Part shown: positions 16,967-26,922 of the stretch, in pieces
Position numbering within the stretch: the stretch's first letter is position 1
Layout: every line of letters begins with the position of its first letter
DNA from: Thermoanaerobaculum aquaticum
GTDB lineage: Bacteria; Acidobacteriota; Thermoanaerobaculia; Thermoanaerobaculales; Thermoanaerobaculaceae
Assembly: GCF_000687145.1 (NCBI RefSeq)
Contig: NZ_JMFG01000002.1
Coordinates: 140,955-204,954 of the forward strand
DNA length: 64,000 nucleotides
Direction: 5' to 3'
The notes under the pieces: generated by a model
Seen by the model: the letters and a program-made list of their open reading frames with translations, nothing else
What the model was told of the DNA's origin: nothing
The model's database searches: none
Program-made: the position numbers and the translations under genes

Positions 16967-18349
16967 CCTGATTTTCGGCGGTCGGCCGCTTTTCTCCACG
17001 GACACAGCAAGGCCCAAATCCCCGAGCTCGGAGAGCCGGTAGTAAGGCTCGTAGGCATCGGCCAGCAGCACCGGGCGGCCCTGCTCAAGGACTTCCTTGA
17101 TGCGTTGGGCGAGGCATTGGGCGGGCTTGGCACTGCGCACGCAGTTGTCCACCACGGTGGGCTCCACGGTGATATCGGGGCGAAGCTTCCGGGTTTCTTG
17201 CATCAGCTTCAACACCGCGCCGGGGTTGAAATCGGCCAGGATCACGGCGTTGGGCGGAGCGGTGGAAAAAAGCTCCAGGGCGTAATGGTGGGCACTCCGA
17301 TCGCTGGCCTTGACCGGGTTTAAAAAATAAGTCGCGTTGTTGCGGTAGGGCAGCGGCCGCAGGTAAAGGCCGGCCAGGTTCCAGTGGGTCAGAGCCCAAG
17401 GAACGCCCAGGTAGAGCGCCATTTGCGTGAGCAGTTGAAGCCCTGCTGCTGCTTTTGTCAGGGACGGGGGGCGCCACAGAAGCAGGCCCAGCAGCAGGAA
17501 ACCCACCATGAGGTGGAGGCGGAAAGGGGCGTAAAGGGCAAGGAAAAGCGCCAGCACGGCCAGACGCCAGAGGGCGGGACGCCTGCCGGGGGAAGCCTGC
17601 CACCAGGCCCAGAGGCCCAAGGGCCCCAAGTTCCAAAGCAAGAGGGCCACCAGAAGGGCCAACCCCAAGAGAAAGCGGGAAGGCGAAAGAAAGCTCGCCA
17701 CGTGCCAGGCCAGGCTGGGAAGCCCTGCGGAGCTGTGACCGGTGAGGGGATCCCTTCCGGGGTTAAAGAAAAGCCCAAGCCACACGGGGCTTGAGCCCAC
17801 GATAAAACCCGTGGCCCGCTGGCCCAAACCGGTACGGGTCGCCAACGCCGGTGCCGTGAGAAACAGCGTTAGACCGTGGGTGGCCGCTGCCCACCCAGCC
17901 AAGAGGCCGGCAAGGAACCCCTTTTTTTTGTGCCCGGCCACCAGGCAAGCAAGCGTCAATGCCGAAGCCAGGGTGTAGGTTTCGGTGGAAGCGGCGGCCC
18001 ACCAGAGGCTGTGGGCCACGCCCCAAACCACAGCAGCCCCCCGCACCACCTGCGGGGGTTTTTCCTGCAGCAGCAGGAGCTTGACCAGGAAAGCCACCGA
18101 CAGCGCTCCGGCCAGGGCCGAAAACCAGTGGCAGGCGAGGATGGGGTCTTGTGGCACCAGCTGCAGCCAGAGCCAGGCCAAAACCGTCCAGCCCGGGTGG
18201 TCGCCGGGGTTCAAGGAGGGGAAGTAGCCATGAAGGGCGTAAAGCGTGAGCTTGCTGGCGTCAGCCCATTGCGGGGTGCGGGCTGCGGTCAGGAGGTACA
18301 GAGCCCCGAAACCCATGCCCCACAGTGCGGGTCGCGGCCGCCCAAGCAT
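16922..18349 (-). CDS. polytopic membrane protein, DUF2723 / glycosyltransferase-C-like
   Basis: A 475-residue protein with roughly ten hydrophobic segments across residues 1-330 and a soluble C-terminal domain. The first loop, YFPSLNPGDHPGWTVLAWLW, and the following helices resemble DUF2723 proteins, which are distant relatives of lipid-dependent protein O-mannosyltransferases; a glycosyl-transfer role is inference. The end of the frame runs antisense into tRNA-Arg: the last 15 or so codons (RADRDSNPEPSDP) are the tRNA complement and the TAG stop is the complement of its anticodon loop. ATG 18349 has a TAGCAT box 5 nt upstream and no ribosome-binding site, so it may be leaderless. Confidence 0.85.
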   Translation of the reverse strand: MLGRPRPALWGMGFGALYLLTAARTPQWADASKLTLYALHGYFPSLNPGDHPGWTVLAWLWLQLVPQDPILACHWFSALAGALSVAFLVKLLLLQEKPPQVVRGAAVVWGVAHSLWWAAASTETYTLASALTLACLVAGHKKKGFLAGLLAGWAAATHGLTLFLTAPALATRTGLGQRATGFIVGSSPVWLGLFFNPGRDPLTGHSSAGLPSLAWHVASFLSPSRFLLGLALLVALLLWNLGPLGLWAWWQASPGRRPALWRLAVLALFLALYAPFRLHLMVGFLLLGLLLWRPPSLTKAAAGLQLLTQMALYLGVPWALTHWNLAGLYLRPLPYRNNATYFLNPVKASDRSAHHYALELFSTAPPNAVILADFNPGAVLKLMQETRKLRPDITVEPTVVDNCVRSAKPAQCLAQRIKEVLEQGRPVLLADAYEPYYRLSELGDLGLAVSVEKSGRPPKIRWRADRDSNPEPSDP

Positions 18350-18354
18350 GTCTC

Positions 18355-18374
18355 ATGCTAGCAGGCCCTACAAT
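18355..18374. promoter_or_regulatory. divergent leaderless-type promoters (membrane protein / tadA)
   Basis: Plus strand: TACAAT (18369-18374) ends 6 nt before the tadA GTG at 18381. Minus strand: TAGCAT (18355-18360) ends 5 nt before the membrane-protein ATG at 18349. Only 31 bp separate the two start codons, too little for conventional leaders on both sides. -35 elements are weak. Confidence 0.5.
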
Positions 18375-18380
18375 GGAGCG

Positions 18381-18875
18381 GTGCCGGCGGAAACGACGCC
18401 CCAGTGGGTGTTCAGCGAAGATGACCGCTCTTTTATGCGCCAGGCATTAGCCCAAGCGGAGGAAGCGGCGGCGGGCGGCGATGTGCCCATTGGGGCGGTG
18501 GTGGTGGATGCCACGGGGAACGTTGTAGCCGCGGCGGGGAACCGCCGGGAGCGGGACCAGGACCCCACCGCCCACGCGGAGCTTTTGGCCCTGCGGGAGG
18601 CGGCGCGACGGCTTGGCTCCTGGCGGCTTTTGGGTTGCCGTTTGTACGTCACGGTGGAGCCCTGCCCCATGTGCGCGGCGGCGTGCGTGCTGGCGCGCCT
18701 GGCGCAGGTGGTTTACGGAGCTCCCGACCCCAAGCTAGGCTTTGTGGGTTCACTGGCCAACCTTTTGGAGGACCCCCGTCTCAACCACAAGGTTGCCTGG
18801 CGGGCGGGGCTTTTGGCCGATGAGGCCTCGGCTTTGCTCTCCCGGTTCTTTGCAAACCAGCGGAGTAGGCGCTAG
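18381..18875 (+). CDS. tadA: tRNA adenosine(34) deaminase TadA
   Basis: Deaminates A34 to inosine in tRNA-Arg(ACG), which is encoded nearby at 16890. The cytidine/adenosine deaminase zinc site is complete: HAE (catalytic glutamate) in DPTAHAELLALREA and PCPMCAAAC. VPIGAVVVD and VVYGAPDPKLGFVGSL also match TadA. From GTG 18381 the product has 164 residues, the normal size; longer readings overlap the divergent gene and have no motif. The -10 box TACAAT ends 6 nt upstream, so translation is probably leaderless. Confidence 0.95.
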   Translation: MPAETTPQWVFSEDDRSFMRQALAQAEEAAAGGDVPIGAVVVDATGNVVAAAGNRRERDQDPTAHAELLALREAARRLGSWRLLGCRLYVTVEPCPMCAAACVLARLAQVVYGAPDPKLGFVGSLANLLEDPRLNHKVAWRAGLLADEASALLSRFFANQRSRR

Positions 18876-18878
18876 ACT
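18850..18878 (+). promoter_or_regulatory. promoter of tRNA-Ser(CGA)
   Basis: -35 TTGCAA (18850-18855) and -10 TAGACT (18873-18878) with 17 bp spacing, embedded in the last codons of tadA; the -10 box overlaps the tadA stop and lies 26 bp before the tRNA. Confidence 0.55.
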
Positions 18879-18904
18879 TTACCCTCGCCCATGGGGCGAC
18901 GGCG

Positions 18905-18997
<93 letters not shown>

Positions 18998-19040
18998 GGA
19001 TGGTGTTTGAAAGGACCGTGTGTGGTTGAAGGCAACGTGC

Positions 19041-19210
<170 letters not shown>

Positions 19211-19288
19211 GACCGCGCGGGTGGTTGGGGTGTGGGGCGCGACGCGGGCTGCAGGGCAGCGGAGCGTGGTTTGAGAGTGCAGGCGAAG

Positions 19289-19334
19289 GGGGGCGTGGCA
19301 GAGCGGCGTTCCCGCCATCCCGCCCTCTCCGCCA
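19289..19334 (+). pseudogene. possible tRNA-Ser remnant
   Basis: GGGGGCG-TG-GCAGAGCGG has the spacing of a tRNA-Ser acceptor strand, positions 8-9 and D arm. It is followed almost directly by ATCCCGCCCTCTCCGCCA, the 3' end of tRNA-Ser(GGA). The anticodon arm, the variable arm and half of the T arm are absent and the acceptor arm pairs poorly, so it cannot be a working tRNA. The assignment is tentative. Confidence 0.4.
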
Positions 19335-19414
19335 GTTTTTTCTTTGCCTCGAGTTTTTGCTTGAGCCTTCTGGCGGAGGGGGCGGGTGAGACCCGCGGTG
19401 CTGCCAGAGGGTTC
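19317..19414 (+). repeat. 98-bp direct repeat, copy 2
   Basis: Exact copy of 19113-19210 at an offset of 204 bp, including the 18-nt tRNA-Ser 3' end. The 106 bp between the copies are unique and contain the possible tRNA remnant. No integrase or transposase is nearby. Confidence 0.9.
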
Positions 19415-19462
19415 CGCCAGAGTGGGTGGGACGTTTCACGGTTGAAACAAAAAGGGTGTCGT

Positions 19463-19580
19463 GGGCAGGGAGGAACTCGGGTCCCGCGCGACGGTGTTTC
19501 CCGAACCTCGTCAGGCCCGGAAGGGAGCAGCGATAAGGGAAGGCCACCGGGCGCCGCGGTCCCCCCGGGTTCCTCCGTGC
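19463..19580 (+). ncRNA. ffs: signal recognition particle RNA (small bacterial type)
   Basis: The core GTCAGGCCCGGAAGGGAGCAGC matches the conserved SRP helix-8 tetraloop region (GGAA loop and asymmetric internal loop). GGAGGAAC near 19469 pairs with GTTCCTCC at 19569-19576 to close a single long hairpin. Length about 118 nt fits the short form lacking an Alu domain. It lies just upstream of dnaX, a position seen in many bacteria. Exact ends are uncertain. GTTTCA-N4-TGAAAC at 19433-19448 is a perfect inverted repeat just upstream. Confidence 0.9.
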
Positions 19581-19614
19581 TCGCGATTGCCGAAAAGAGC
19601 CAGAGGGGCCGCTG

Positions 19615-21132
19615 GTGAGCGCCTATCAGGTTCTGGCCCGTCGCTACCGACCGCAAACCTTTGAGGATTTGGTGGGTCAGGAAACGGTGGTGCGCACCCT
19701 GCGCAACGCCCTGGCCACCGGCAAGGTTTCCCATGCCTACGTGTTTTCGGGCCTGCGGGGTGTGGGGAAGACCACGGCGGCCAGGATTCTCGCCAAGGCC
19801 CTTAACTGCGAGCGCGGTCCCACCCCGGACCCCTGTGGCCAGTGCGTGCCGTGCCGGGAAATTGCCGAAGGCACCTCCATGGACGTGCTGGAAATTGATG
19901 CCGCTTCCAACCGCGGCATTGATAACGTGCGGGAGCTGCGGGAGGTGGCGCGAATCCTGCCGGTGCGCGATCGCTACCGGGTTTTTATCTTGGACGAGGC
20001 CCACCAGCTCACCGGTGAGGCCTTTAACGCCTTGCTCAAGATCCTGGAGGAGCCGCCGCCCCACGTGGTGTTCATTTTGGCCTCCACAGAAAAGCACAAG
20101 TTCCCCCCCACGATCCTTTCCCGCTGCCAGCAGTTGGACTTCCGCCCGTTGCCCACGGAAACCATCGCCCAAAGGCTGAAGGAAGTGGCCGCGCGGGAGA
20201 AGTTCGCCCTCGAGGACGCCGCCGCGCACCTCATTGCCCGCGCCGCCCAGGGCAGCCTGCGGGATGGCCTTTCGATCCTGGACCAAGTGCGTTCCTTTGT
20301 GGGCGAAGCCGCCGTGGATGCTGCGGCGGTGAGTCAGGTCCTGGGTTTGCCCCCCCTGGAGTTCCTGGTGGAGCTCTGGCAGGCGCTGGCTTCCGGCAAC
20401 CCGGGGCGAGCGCTGGAGCTGGTGGCCCAGCGGGAGGCCCAGGGGGGCGACCCCCTTTTGCTGTACCAGGAGCTTTTGGAGCTGTTGCGCAGCTTGGTGC
20501 TGGTGGCGGCCAACCGCGAAGCCCCGCTGCCCTACCCGCCGCCTTTTCGTGAGGCTTTGGCTGATTCCGCCGCTCAGGTGGGGCTTGCCTCCCTGCTGCG
20601 GATCCTGAGCCTGGCCATTTCCGGGCGGGAGCTGGTGAGCGCGGCTCCAAGCCCCGGGTTAGGGGTGATGGTGGCCGTGGGCAAGCTGGCGCTTTGGCCG
20701 CGGCTGGTGCGCGTGGAGGCGCTCTTGGCCGGAAACCAAGCGGTGGCCCCAAGTGCAAGTCCGGCCGGTTTTTCCGAAGGGTCGTTGCCCCTGGGGGCTT
20801 CACCTCTGGAGGGGTTTTTGGACCAGGTGGGTCACAAGCTGGGGGTGGCGCTGGCTGCCAGGTTGCGGAGCTTCTGCGAGCTTTCGCTGGGGGAGGGGGA
20901 GCTGTTGATTCGCCTGCGCTCGGGGGGGCCCAACGCCACCGCCAAGGCGCTGCAGGAGGCGCTTGCCAGCCTGGAAAGCCTGGCCCGGGAGCTGGACCTG
21001 GCCCAGAAGGTGCGGTTGGTGGTCACCGAGGCCGAGCCGTCGCTGGAGCAAAAGGTGGCTGCCGATCCCCGGGTGCAGGCGGTGCTTGAGGTTTTTGGCG
21101 GCAAGATCACCAAGGTGGAGGAACAGTCGTGA
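19615..21132 (+). CDS. dnaX: DNA polymerase III subunit gamma/tau
   Basis: Clamp-loader ATPase. The N-terminus YQVLARRYRPQTFEDLVGQ is diagnostic; Walker A is GLRGVGKTTAARILAKALNC, the zinc module is CGQCVPCREI with an upstream cysteine, Walker B is FILDEAHQLT, and the SRC motif (ILSRCQQ) is present. The protein has 505 residues, with a short C-terminal region after residue 370, so a long tau tail is lacking. I see no obvious slippery A-run for programmed frameshifting. Start GTG 19615. The stop overlaps the next start (GTGA), coupling it to ybaB. Confidence 0.97.
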   Translation: MSAYQVLARRYRPQTFEDLVGQETVVRTLRNALATGKVSHAYVFSGLRGVGKTTAARILAKALNCERGPTPDPCGQCVPCREIAEGTSMDVLEIDAASNRGIDNVRELREVARILPVRDRYRVFILDEAHQLTGEAFNALLKILEEPPPHVVFILASTEKHKFPPTILSRCQQLDFRPLPTETIAQRLKEVAAREKFALEDAAAHLIARAAQGSLRDGLSILDQVRSFVGEAAVDAAAVSQVLGLPPLEFLVELWQALASGNPGRALELVAQREAQGGDPLLLYQELLELLRSLVLVAANREAPLPYPPPFREALADSAAQVGLASLLRILSLAISGRELVSAAPSPGLGVMVAVGKLALWPRLVRVEALLAGNQAVAPSASPAGFSEGSLPLGASPLEGFLDQVGHKLGVALAARLRSFCELSLGEGELLIRLRSGGPNATAKALQEALASLESLARELDLAQKVRLVVTEAEPSLEQKVAADPRVQAVLEVFGGKITKVEEQS

Positions 21133-21419
21133 AGATTCAAGAGCTCTTAAGGCAAGCGCAAAAGGCCCAGGAATCCCTGCAGCAGCAGCTCTCCCAGCTG
21201 GAAGTGGAGGGGCGGGCGGGAGGCGGTTTGGTGGTGGTGAGGCTCAACGGCCTCAAAGAGCTCAAAGGCGTGAGCTTTGAGCCCAGCGCTTTGACCGAGG
21301 CCGACGCCGAGCTCTTGGCGGAAATGGTGAAGGTGGCCTGGGAGGAAGCGGCACGGGAGGCCGACGCTAAGGCCAAGGGCTTGCTGGCCAGCATGGGTTT
21401 GCCGGGAGGGCTTTTTTAG
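21129..21419 (+). CDS. ybaB: YbaB/EbfC family nucleoid-associated protein
   Basis: Small dimeric DNA-binding protein of the YbaB/EbfC family. A 96-residue product: an N-terminal helix (ELLRQAQKAQESLQQQLSQLEVEG) leading to the conserved beta hairpin GGLVVVRLNGLKELKGVSF and a C-terminal helix. GTG 21129 overlaps the dnaX stop by 4 bp. The trio dnaX-ybaB-recR is widely conserved. The C-terminal GMGMPGL-like end is here SMGLPGGLF. Confidence 0.94.
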   Translation: MKIQELLRQAQKAQESLQQQLSQLEVEGRAGGGLVVVRLNGLKELKGVSFEPSALTEADAELLAEMVKVAWEEAAREADAKAKGLLASMGLPGGLF

Positions 21420-22016
21420 GTGGATTTGCGTCCACCCAGCGTGCGGGCCTTGATGGAGGAACTGCAAAAGCTCCCCGGGGTAGGTCCGCGCTCGGCGGTG
21501 CGCATGGCCCAGTACCTGCTCAAAGAGCGGGAGGAAGCCTTAAGGCTTTCCCAAACGCTGGTGCAAGCCCATGAGCGCGTGGGCTTTTGCTCCACCTGCT
21601 TCCTTTTGGCCGAGGGCAGCTGCCCGGTGTGCGACGATCCCGGGCGGGATCGCACGGTGATTTGCGTGGTGGAAGAACCGGTGAACGCCTGGGCCATCGA
21701 AGCCACCGGCGAGTTTAAAGGGTTGTACCACGTGCTTCTGGGAACCCTTGACCCTCTGCGGGGCATTGGCCCCGAAGAGCTCACGGTGGCAAAGCTTGTG
21801 GACCGGGTGGCTGCCGGGGGTGTGCAGGAGGTCATCCTGGCCACCAACCTCACGGTGGAAGGGGAAGCCACCGCTCATTTTTTGGTGCAGCTTTTGCGGC
21901 CCAAAGGCGTGAAAACCTCCCGCATTGCCTTTGGCTTGCCAGCGGGAGGGGAAATCTCGTACGCTGATACCGTCACCTTGGCTCGTGCCCTGGTGGCGCG
22001 CCGGGGGATGGAATGA
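21420..22016 (+). CDS. recR: recombination protein RecR
   Basis: Acts with RecF and RecO in RecFOR gap repair. It has the helix-hairpin-helix LQKLPGVGPRSAVRMAQYLL, the C4 zinc finger CSTCFLLAEGSCPVC, and the Toprim domain starting at VICVVEEPVNAWAIEATGEFKGLYHVL, ending with IAFGLPAGGEISYADTVTLARAL. 198 residues, standard length. It starts with GTG immediately after the ybaB stop, with no gap. Confidence 0.97.
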   Translation: MDLRPPSVRALMEELQKLPGVGPRSAVRMAQYLLKEREEALRLSQTLVQAHERVGFCSTCFLLAEGSCPVCDDPGRDRTVICVVEEPVNAWAIEATGEFKGLYHVLLGTLDPLRGIGPEELTVAKLVDRVAAGGVQEVILATNLTVEGEATAHFLVQLLRPKGVKTSRIAFGLPAGGEISYADTVTLARALVARRGME

Positions 22017-22031
22017 GGCTTGGTGTCGGGG

Positions 22032-22037
22032 TATACT
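22032..22037 (+). promoter_or_regulatory. -10 box upstream of mglB
   Basis: TATACT just after the recR stop, 28 bp before the mglB ATG; GGAGGGCAGAGG lies between them as a conventional ribosome-binding region. Confidence 0.45.
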
Positions 22038-22065
22038 GCAACTGGCGGCGCGGAGGGCAGAGGTA

Positions 22066-22560
22066 ATGAGCATGCTGGGGCCCAATTTGGTGATGTACGA
22101 GGAGGAGTTCGAGCGGATTAACAGCATCCTCTCGCGGCTATGGGTAGACGCTAACGCCAAGATCGTTTTCTTGGTTGACAAGAACGGCCAGCAAATTGCC
22201 GCTAAGGGCGATCTGGAAAAGGTGGACACCACGTCGTTGGCTTCGCTCACCGCCGGCAACGTGGCGGCTACCGATGGCTTGGCGAGGCTCATTGGCGAGA
22301 AGGAGTTTTCCATCCTGTTTCACGAGGGGGAGCGGGACAACATCCACATCTCCATCGTGGCGCAGCGCTTGATCCTGGTGGTGATCTTTGACGAGCGGTC
22401 GTCGCTGGGTTTGGTGCGGCTGCGGGTGCGGAAAGCGGCGCAAGAGCTGGAGGAAGTGCTCAACGCCATGGCTAACAAAGCGGCGCAGCAAGGGCAGGCG
22501 CCGGTTTCTCCCTTTGCCGAAATTACCGACGAAGACATTGACAACCTGTTCTCCGAATGA
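22066..22560 (+). CDS. mglB: roadblock/LC7 domain protein, MglB
   Basis: GTPase-activating protein of the Ras-like GTPase MglA; the pair sets cell polarity in Myxococcus and related bacteria. The 164-residue product starts with [18 protein letters not shown] and has the roadblock alpha-beta fold ([45 protein letters not shown]), ending in a helical, acidic tail. ATG 22066 follows GGAGGG. Its stop overlaps the mglA start by 4 bp, so the two are coupled. The order mglB-mglA is the usual one. Confidence 0.92.
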   Translation: MSMLGPNLVMYEEEFERINSILSRLWVDANAKIVFLVDKNGQQIAAKGDLEKVDTTSLASLTAGNVAATDGLARLIGEKEFSILFHEGERDNIHISIVAQRLILVVIFDERSSLGLVRLRVRKAAQELEEVLNAMANKAAQQGQAPVSPFAEITDEDIDNLFSE

Positions 22561-23141
22561 GCTTCATCAACTACGCTTCCCGGGAAATTAACTGCAAGAT
22601 CGTGTACTACGGGCCAGGTCTGGGCGGCAAGACCACCAACTTGCAGTACATTTACGAAAAGACCAACCCCCAGGCCAAAGGGCAGCTCATTTCCCTGGCC
22701 ACCGAAACCGATCGTACGTTGTTTTTTGATTTTCTCCCCTTGGATTTGGGGACGGTACGGGGCTTCCGTACGCGCTTTCACCTGTACACGGTGCCCGGTC
22801 AGGTGTTTTACGATGCCTCCCGGAAGCTCATCCTCAAGGGTGTGGACGGGGTGGTGTTCGTGGCCGACTCGCAAGAGGCCCGCATGGACGCCAACCTGGA
22901 ATCCCTGGAAAACCTCAAGGTGAATTTGCGGGAGAACGGCTTCGACCTCATGACCATCCCTTACGTTTTGCAGTTCAACAAGCGCGATTTGCCTTCAGCG
23001 GTGCCTTACGACGAGATGTACCGCCTGTTGAACGTCAAGGGCGAACCCACCTTTGAGGCGGTGGCCACCCAAGGGACCGGCGTCTTCGAGACCCTGAAAG
23101 CGGTGGCCAAGCTGGTGCTTCAGGAGCTTTCCAAGAAGTAA
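22557..23141 (+). CDS. mglA: Ras-like GTPase MglA
   Basis: Small cytoplasmic GTPase that, with MglB, controls polarity and in several bacteria motility. Walker A is [11 protein letters not shown] as in MglA proteins, the switch II region contains [16 protein letters not shown] (Pro-Gly-Gln in place of the usual DxxG), and the base-recognition motif is NKRDLP. 194 residues, the usual size. It begins within the mglB stop (ATGA). Neighbouring yvcK follows after 27 bp but has its own leaderless-type promoter. Confidence 0.95.
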   Translation: MSFINYASREINCKIVYYGPGLGGKTTNLQYIYEKTNPQAKGQLISLATETDRTLFFDFLPLDLGTVRGFRTRFHLYTVPGQVFYDASRKLILKGVDGVVFVADSQEARMDANLESLENLKVNLRENGFDLMTIPYVLQFNKRDLPSAVPYDEMYRLLNVKGEPTFEAVATQGTGVFETLKAVAKLVLQELSKK

Positions 23142-23156
23142 GAGCTGTCCTTTTTG

Positions 23157-23162
23157 TATACT
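23157..23162 (+). promoter_or_regulatory. -10 box of leaderless yvcK
   Basis: TATACT followed by exactly six C residues and then the GTG start at 23169. A start site 6-7 nt downstream of the box coincides with the start codon. No -35 match is seen. Confidence 0.5.
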
Positions 23163-23168
23163 CCCCCC

Positions 23169-24122
23169 GTGACGGCTGGAGAGGTGAGCATGGTGGCCCT
23201 GGGGGGTGGTACGGGTCTGGCAACCCTCCTTAAGGGTGCCAAGACCTTGCCCCTCGCTTCGCTCACGGCGGTGGTGACGGTCACCGACGATGGCGGCTCT
23301 TCCGGTCGCCTGCGCCAGGAGTTTGGGGTGCCGGCCCCGGGGGACGTGCGCAACTGCCTGGTGGCGCTGGCCGAAGACGAGGAGCTTTTAACCCGGCTTT
23401 TTGCCTTTCGCTTTCCGGGGGAAGGCCCCACCGGAGGCCATTCCCTGGGCAACCTGTTCATGATTGCCCTCACCCACCTCACCGGGGATTTTTCGCAAGC
23501 GGTGCGGCTGGCCGGGGAGGTGCTGCGGGTGCGGGGCATGGTGCTTCCCACCACGCACGCCAACGTTCACCTGGTGGGGGAATCCGCCGATGGCCGCATG
23601 GTGGTGGGGGAAACCGCCATTTCCACCTCCGGCCCTCCCCGCCGGGTGGCGCTTTCGCCCGCGGATGCTCCCGCCCTTCCCGAGGTGTTGGCAGCCCTGC
23701 GGCAGGCCCAGCTGGTGGTTTTGGGACCGGGTTCGCTTTTTACCAGCATCATCCCCAACCTCTTGGTGCGGGGGGTGGTGCAGGCGCTGGCCGAAAGCCG
23801 GGCGCTCAAGGTGTACGTGGCCAACCTCGTGACCCAACCCGGCGAAACCACGGGGTTTTCCCTGGGCGATCACCTCCAGGCTTTGAAAACCTACGCACCC
23901 TCCCTCCAGGTGGATGTGGTGCTGGCCAACAGCGAGCCTTTGCCTCCGGAGGTGGCTGCCCGCTACCGGGCGGCGGGGGCTGAGCCGGTGGCTTTGGAAG
24001 GGGTTTCCGGGGTTAGAGTGGAGGCGCGGAAGCTTTTGAAGGTCACGCCCGAGGGCACGGTGCGCCACGACCCGAAGCGTCTGGCGCAAGCCCTCTGGGA
24101 GCTGTGGGAGGCACGGGCTTGA
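23169..24122 (+). CDS. yvcK: YvcK/CofD-like family protein
   Basis: Member of the YvcK (UPF0052) branch of the CofD fold. YvcK of Bacillus and CuvA of mycobacteria bind UDP-GlcNAc and affect cell shape and gluconeogenic growth. VALGGGTGLATLLKG, VTVTDDGGSSGRLRQE, PAPGDVRNCLVAL and GGHSLGNLF are the family signatures; VLGPGSLFTSIIPNLLV follows. 317 residues from GTG 23169; the start fits both the motif position and the -10 box 6 nt away. Its stop overlaps the glmU TTG start, which links it to UDP-GlcNAc synthesis. Confidence 0.93.
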   Translation: MTAGEVSMVALGGGTGLATLLKGAKTLPLASLTAVVTVTDDGGSSGRLRQEFGVPAPGDVRNCLVALAEDEELLTRLFAFRFPGEGPTGGHSLGNLFMIALTHLTGDFSQAVRLAGEVLRVRGMVLPTTHANVHLVGESADGRMVVGETAISTSGPPRRVALSPADAPALPEVLAALRQAQLVVLGPGSLFTSIIPNLLVRGVVQALAESRALKVYVANLVTQPGETTGFSLGDHLQALKTYAPSLQVDVVLANSEPLPPEVAARYRAAGAEPVALEGVSGVRVEARKLLKVTPEGTVRHDPKRLAQALWELWEARA

Positions 24123-25072
24123 AGCTGGGCGCGGTGGTTCTGGCGGCGGGGCAGGGCAAGCGCCTCAAAACCGGGCTGGCCAAGGTGCTCCACCCCGCCC
24201 ACGGCCGGCCCCTTTTGCAGTGGGTGCTGGAAGCGGTGGCCCCGCTTGCCCCGGCCAAGACCGTGGTGGTGGTGGGGCACCGTAGGGAGCAGGTGGAGGC
24301 GTTCCTTTCCGGGCAAAAGGTGGAGATAGTGGTGCAGGATCCTCCGGCCGGCACCGGCGATGCCGTGCGGGTAGCGCTGCCGGCCCTGGCAGGGTGCGAG
24401 CTGGCCTTGGTCCTCCCCGGGGATGCCCCGCTTTTGCAGAGCGAGAGCTTGCGCCGGCTGGTGGCCGCGTTCCAGCATGAAAAAGCAGCTTGCGCCTTGC
24501 TTTCGGCGGTGCTGGACGAGGGCGGGCCATACGGCCGCATTGTGCGCCGGGATGGAGAGGTAATGGCCATCGTAGAGGCGCGGGACGCCACTCCGGAGCA
24601 GCTAGCCATCCGCGAGGTGAACGCCGGGGTTTACGTGTTTAATGTGGCCAAAATCCGCCCCTTGCTTTTGGAGCTCACACCCACCAACAGCCAGGGGGAG
24701 TACTACCTCACCGATGTGGTGGCGGGGCTGGTGGCCCGGGGTGAAAAGGTGGTGGCCATGAGCTTGCAGGACCCCGAAGAAATGCTGGGGGTCAACACCC
24801 GGGGGGAGCTTGCCGAAGTGGGCAAAAAGCTCAACGCCCGGGTGGTGCGCTTTTGGCAGGAAAACGGGGTGACCGTCTTTGACCCCGAGACCACCTGGAT
24901 CGAGGTGGGTTGCGAAATCGGTCGGGACACCGTTCTGGAACCCGGGGTGCACCTGCGCGGACAGTGCCGGCTGGGCGAACGGTGCCGGGTGGGTGCCCAT
25001 AGCGTTCTGGAGGATGTGCAGCTGGCTCCGGGCACGCAGGTGGCGCCCTTGACGTATATGAGGGGGAGCTAG
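24119..25072 (+). CDS. glmU: GlmU-type N-acetylglucosamine-1-phosphate uridyltransferase, truncated
   Basis: The N-terminal pyrophosphorylase domain (about residues 1-225) is complete: VVLAAGQGKRL, TGLAKVLHP, QDPPAGTGDAVRVALP and VNAGVYVF are the nucleotidyltransferase motifs, so it should make UDP-GlcNAc from GlcNAc-1-phosphate. Only three or four left-handed beta-helix turns follow (ARVVRFWQENG to APLTYMRGS). At 317 residues it lacks about 130 residues of the acetyltransferase domain, including its catalytic histidine region. glmS begins 2 bp later, so no remnant exists downstream. TTG 24119 overlaps the yvcK stop, with GGGAGG upstream; GTG 24104 is an alternative. Confidence 0.9.
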   Translation: MKLGAVVLAAGQGKRLKTGLAKVLHPAHGRPLLQWVLEAVAPLAPAKTVVVVGHRREQVEAFLSGQKVEIVVQDPPAGTGDAVRVALPALAGCELALVLPGDAPLLQSESLRRLVAAFQHEKAACALLSAVLDEGGPYGRIVRRDGEVMAIVEARDATPEQLAIREVNAGVYVFNVAKIRPLLLELTPTNSQGEYYLTDVVAGLVARGEKVVAMSLQDPEEMLGVNTRGELAEVGKKLNARVVRFWQENGVTVFDPETTWIEVGCEIGRDTVLEPGVHLRGQCRLGERCRVGAHSVLEDVQLAPGTQVAPLTYMRGS

Positions 25073-25074
25073 GC

Positions 25075-26883
<1,809 letters not shown>

Positions 26884-26895
26884 CCCCTCCCCGGG

Positions 26896-26901
26896 TACAA
26901 T
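26896..26901 (+). promoter_or_regulatory. -10 box upstream of the UvrD-type helicase
   Basis: TACAAT just after the glmS stop, 21 bp before the GTG at 26923, with GGGAGGAAGG in between as the ribosome-binding site. No -35 match. Confidence 0.4.
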
Positions 26902-26922
26902 GCCCGCCTACGGGAGGAAGGC

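Noticed and set aside
21000..21132. Programmed frameshift in dnaX giving gamma and tau forms
   Set aside because: No A-rich slippery run was found in the reading frame.
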